Below, one piece after another: positions 61,784 to 64,000 of a stretch of 64,000 nt of DNA. The first letter of the stretch is position 1. Each line of letters begins with the position of its first letter. The stretch comes from Brevundimonas sp. A19_0. Lineage in GTDB: Bacteria > Pseudomonadota > Alphaproteobacteria > Caulobacterales > Caulobacteraceae. The notes under the pieces were generated by a model. That model saw only the letters and a list, made by a program, of their open reading frames with translations. It did not search any database and had not been told where the DNA came from. The stretch spans positions 114,010 through 178,009 of the forward strand of contig NZ_JAGHQP010000004.1 of assembly GCF_017744255.1 (NCBI RefSeq), in the 5' to 3' direction. A program made the translations under genes and the position numbers.

Positions 61784-62602
61784 ATGGCTTCCGACAGCGG
61801 CTGGACCTTCCCCACCGGCGACCTGATGAAGGGCAAGAAGGGCCTGATCCTGGGGGTGGCGAACGCCAACTCCATCGCCTGGGGCATTGCCCAGCAACTG
61901 GCCGCCCAGGGCGCCGAGCTGGCCTTCACCTATCTGGGCGAGGGGCTGGAGCGCCGGGTGCGTCCGCTGGCCGAGAGCGTGGGCGCCAAGCTGATCGTCC
62001 AGGCCGACGTCACCGACGACGCCTCGATGGACGCCGCCTTTGCCGAGCTGGAAAAGACCTTCGGCACCATCGACTTCGTGGTCCATTCGGTGGCCTTCGC
62101 CAACAAGAACGAGCTTCAGGGTTCATTCGTCGACAACACCACCCGCGACAGCTTCTTGCTGGCCATGAACATCTCGGTGTTCAGCTTCGTCGATGTGGCA
62201 AAGCGCGCCGCCAAACTGATGCCGAACGGCGGGTCGATGGTCACCATGACCTACCTCGGCGCCGAGCGCGCCATTCCCAACTACAACACCATGGGCGTGG
62301 CCAAGGCCGGGCTGGAAGCCGCGACCCGCTATATCGCCCGCGATCTGGGGCCGAAGGGCATTCGCGTCAACGCCATCTCGGCGGGCGCCATGCGCACCCT
62401 GTCGCTGGCCGGCATCTCCGGCGGGCGCGGCATGATCGCCCAGGGCCGCGCCATGTCGGCCATGAAGGAAGACACCTCGATGGAAGGTGTCGCCGGCTGT
62501 GCCCTGTGGCTGTGCTCGGACCTCGGCTTCTCAACCACGGGCGAAGTGGTCCACGTTGATGCCGGCTTCCACATGATGGGCCTAGGCGACGCGGAGGAGT
62601 AG
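61784..62602 (+). CDS. fabI: Enoyl-ACP reductase (NADH)
   Basis: This 272-residue SDR-like enzyme finishes the fatty acid elongation cycle. LMKGKKGLILGVANANSIAWGIAQ is the FabI NADH-binding start, FTYLGEGLERRVRP and DFVVHSVAFANKNEL follow, and the catalytic pair is in YLGAERAIPNYNTMGVAKAG (Tyr-x6-Lys). GFSTTGEVVHVDAGFHMMG closes the protein. GAGGAG precedes the ATG at 61784. In many alphaproteobacteria it follows fabB directly; here an antiporter and an antisense gene intervene. The small hypothetical gene starts 3 bases after its stop. Confidence 0.96.
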   Translation: MASDSGWTFPTGDLMKGKKGLILGVANANSIAWGIAQQLAAQGAELAFTYLGEGLERRVRPLAESVGAKLIVQADVTDDASMDAAFAELEKTFGTIDFVVHSVAFANKNELQGSFVDNTTRDSFLLAMNISVFSFVDVAKRAAKLMPNGGSMVTMTYLGAERAIPNYNTMGVAKAGLEAATRYIARDLGPKGIRVNAISAGAMRTLSLAGISGGRGMIAQGRAMSAMKEDTSMEGVAGCALWLCSDLGFSTTGEVVHVDAGFHMMGLGDAEE

Positions 62603-62604
62603 GG

Positions 62605-63096
62605 GTGCGGCGTTTTCCTTCTCTGTCTTCACACCTCAGGCAGCAGATTGAAGGGATTGCGCCGGTTCAAACATCGCCCGACCTATGGGTTTGGCCGTGC
62701 GAGGTCCGCCTCCACAGCGGGCTCACCATGGACCGCGTGTATCTGGCCCAGGCGGCGCCATGGTTCGAAGTCTGGGGCGTATGGCCTGACCAAGACCCCG
62801 GGAAGAGCGAAGTCGATGTGCGCGATGTCGCCGACGTGCGCGAGAGCCCGACGCGAATTCCCGCCCACTGGGCGGCAAAGCCTTACATGGGGACCAATGG
62901 TGGAATGGGCGGCGCTCTCTTCGCCCTGGTTTTCCGCGACGGCCGTCGGATGACCGTCAGGGGCGGCGACGCCCATGACTTCGTTGACTATCCGGAAGGC
63001 TATGGTCCGTCCGATATAGTGGACATCGATTGCTATCTGGACCGTTCATCGCCCCACACCACCTTGCCGTCATTCAGTTGGTGCTTGTTCGACTGA
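62605..63096 (+). CDS. Hypothetical protein, no family recognised
   Basis: The frame opens with GTG (62605) and encodes 163 residues, containing LYV-poor but aromatic-rich stretches such as APWFEVWGVWPDQDPG, and conserved-looking DGRRMTVRGGDAHDFVDYPEGYG. There is no signal peptide or transmembrane segment. Composition is lower in G+C than neighbours (35 G or C in the 60 bases at 62641). It follows fabI by 2 bases and abuts the convergent rimM. Confidence in translation is moderate because it lies in a low-composition patch, but codon positions are consistent. Confidence 0.55.
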   Translation: MRRFPSLSSHLRQQIEGIAPVQTSPDLWVWPCEVRLHSGLTMDRVYLAQAAPWFEVWGVWPDQDPGKSEVDVRDVADVRESPTRIPAHWAAKPYMGTNGGMGGALFALVFRDGRRMTVRGGDAHDFVDYPEGYGPSDIVDIDCYLDRSSPHTTLPSFSWCLFD

Positions 63097-63099
63097 GCT

Positions 63100-63624
63100 T
63101 CAGTCCGGCTCGCGTTCGCCCACCTCGGCAGGGCGCAGGGCGAGCAGCCAGCCGTCGGCCGTGTGGATTTCGGGCACGGCCTCTCGGGTAAAGGGCAGGT
63201 ACCAGGTCTGGCCGCCACCTGCCGGCGTGATCTCGAGCATGTCGTCGGCGCCGAAATTCTGCACGGCGCGGACCGTGCCGATCACGGCGTCAGCCGCGTC
63301 GCGGGCCTCCAGCCCGATCAGATCGGCCAGATAGAATTCGTCTTCCCCGGGCGGAGGCAGGGTATCGCGGGCGATGTAGAGCTTGAGGCCGCGCAGGGCC
63401 TCGGCGTCCTCACGGGTCTTCACCTGTTCGGCGCGGCCCACCACGCCCTTCTTGTCCGGCCGGGCGGTGGTCAGGGTCAGGGCCGGGGTGCCGTCGGCGC
63501 GCAACAGCGGGCCATAGTCCATCACGGCCATGGGTTCGGCCGTGAAGGTGGTCAGGCGCACCTCGCCCTTCACGCCAAAGGCGCCGCCCAACTGGGCCAC
63601 CAGGATCAGTCTGTCGGTCGTCAT
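63100..63624 (-). CDS. rimM: 16S rRNA processing protein RimM
   Basis: This 174-residue ribosome-assembly factor aids 30S maturation. LILVAQLGGAFGVKGEVRLTTF opens the protein, VKTREDAEALRGLKLYIARDTLP and EFYLADLIGLEARDA follow, and the PRC-barrel end reads TWYLPFTREAVPEI. The ATG at 63624 begins the conserved N-terminus; a frame reaching 63681 overlaps the terminator. It is downstream of rpsP in the usual rpsP-rimM order. Confidence 0.95.
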   Translation of the reverse strand: MTTDRLILVAQLGGAFGVKGEVRLTTFTAEPMAVMDYGPLLRADGTPALTLTTARPDKKGVVGRAEQVKTREDAEALRGLKLYIARDTLPPPGEDEFYLADLIGLEARDAADAVIGTVRAVQNFGADDMLEITPAGGGQTWYLPFTREAVPEIHTADGWLLALRPAEVGEREPD

Positions 63625-63656
63625 GTCCGAGCCTCTACAGCAGACCGGCGCCCATG

Positions 63657-63686
63657 AAAAAGGGCGGTGCCGCATGGACACCGCCC
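63657..63686 (-). terminator. Intrinsic terminator between rpsP and rimM
   Basis: On the minus strand GGGCGGTG pairs with CACCGCCC (63679-63686 and 63662-63669) around a nine-base loop and is followed by five T residues (63657-63661). It would reduce readthrough from rpsP into rimM. Confidence 0.75.
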
Positions 63687-63710
63687 CTGTTCAGGTCGCG
63701 CGCGGGGAAA

Positions 63711-64000
63711 TCAGCCCTCGGCCTTTTCCTCGGTCGCCTCTTCGGCGGCGGGAGCCTCCTCAGCCGGAGCGTCCGCAGCGGGGGCTTCCTCGGCGGGCGC
63801 TTCTTCCGCCGGAGCGTTCTTGGCGGCTTCGGCTTCTTCCTTGGCCTTGGCAGCGGCTTCGGCGGCTTCGGCCTTGGCAGCGGCTTCGGCTTCCAGACGG
63901 TCAGCTTCGCGCTGGGCGCGCTCGGCGGCGCGTTCCTGGGCCTTCTTGCCCGGCTGGCCCTTGTTCGGGTTGTTGCCCTGGGTCCACTTGACCTTGCCGA
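63711..64000 (-). CDS. rpsP: 30S ribosomal protein S16, C-terminal part (start outside window)
   Basis: The frame enters from the right edge and ends at 63711. Visible residues begin GKVKWTQGNNPNKGQPGKK, the junction after the S16 domain, then QERAAERAQREADRLEAEA and an Ala/Glu-rich tail rich in APAEEAPAEEAPAADAP-type repeats, ending EEKAEG. The long acidic alanine tail goes well beyond the about 80-residue E. coli S16 and is a lineage extension. The order rpsP-rimM agrees with the usual operon. The conserved S16 core lies outside the window, so the identification rests on the tail and context. Confidence 0.8.
   Translation of the reverse strand, partial: GKVKWTQGNNPNKGQPGKKAQERAAERAQREADRLEAEAAAKAEAAEAAAKAKEEAEAAKNAPAEEAPAEEAPAADAPAEEAPAAEEATEEKAEG

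Overview
The window is a high-GC chromosomal segment of an alphaproteobacterium of the Caulobacterales, most likely Brevundimonas or a close relative. The evidence is strong G/C use at third codon positions, a divergent TonB receptor and beta-propeller phytase pair, PhaR, an HslV with the alphaproteobacterial N-terminal extension, a fabA-fabB-fabI neighbourhood, a CtrA-type TTAA-N7-TTAA motif, and an rpsP product with a long Ala/Glu tail. Genus is inference; no rRNA is present. Genes are tightly packed, and many neighbours share ATGA or TGATG overlaps, which implies translational coupling.

Layout. 0-11 kb: the end of a BtuB-like receptor, a degenerate aldo/keto reductase, a maleylacetoacetate isomerase/FAH hydrolase pair, two small membrane proteins, rpe with a heparinase-type gene, two tandem pentapeptide-repeat proteins, and a shortened ribD behind gpmA. 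11-21 kb: sugar-phosphate and amino-sugar metabolism (phosphohexomutase, glmM, glmS, galU), a flavoprotein coupled to a PLP sulfur-amino-acid enzyme, and rlmN. 21-27 kb: a 0.94-kb repeat-bearing gap, DUF350 plus a trypsin-like protease, isoaspartyl peptidase, quinone reductase with a 2OG oxygenase, DUF1232 and SDR genes. 27.2-27.4 kb: tRNA-Gly(GCC) followed by an exact 50-bp copy of its 3' half. 28-39 kb: a phosphorus-acquisition zone (phytase, TonB receptor, PhnC, a PhnD-PhnE fusion, PstS) that also holds a PAS kinase-like protein lacking the phosphoacceptor His and a DUF2254 protein. 39-48 kb: methyltransferase and GT4, putA, a clearly lower-GC two-gene accessory module, HMG-CoA lyase, GT39 and GT2. 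48-57 kb: small membrane proteins, phaR, trhA, hslVU, a BLUF photoreceptor, moeB, an S9 peptidase and a 2-hydroxyacid dehydrogenase. 57-64 kb: an SH3 protein, fabA-fabB, an antiporter, fabI, rimM and the 3' end of rpsP.

How the genes connect. GlmS, GlmM, GalU and the phosphohexomutase supply UDP-GlcNAc, UDP-glucose and related precursors that the GT2, GT4 and GT39 enzymes could use for envelope polymers. Phytase, its divergent receptor, PhnCDE and PstS fit one organophosphate, phosphonate and phosphate uptake strategy. FabA/FabB/FabI form the unsaturated-fatty-acid branch, here split by an antiporter and an antisense gene.

The best candidates for something undescribed are the low-GC CPFD-family plus DUF2188 pair (43975-44825), the tRNA-Gly 3'-half duplication, the PhnD-PhnE fusion, the His-less kinase-like protein, and the internally deleted RibD. 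All functions are inferred from sequence pattern; no search was run.
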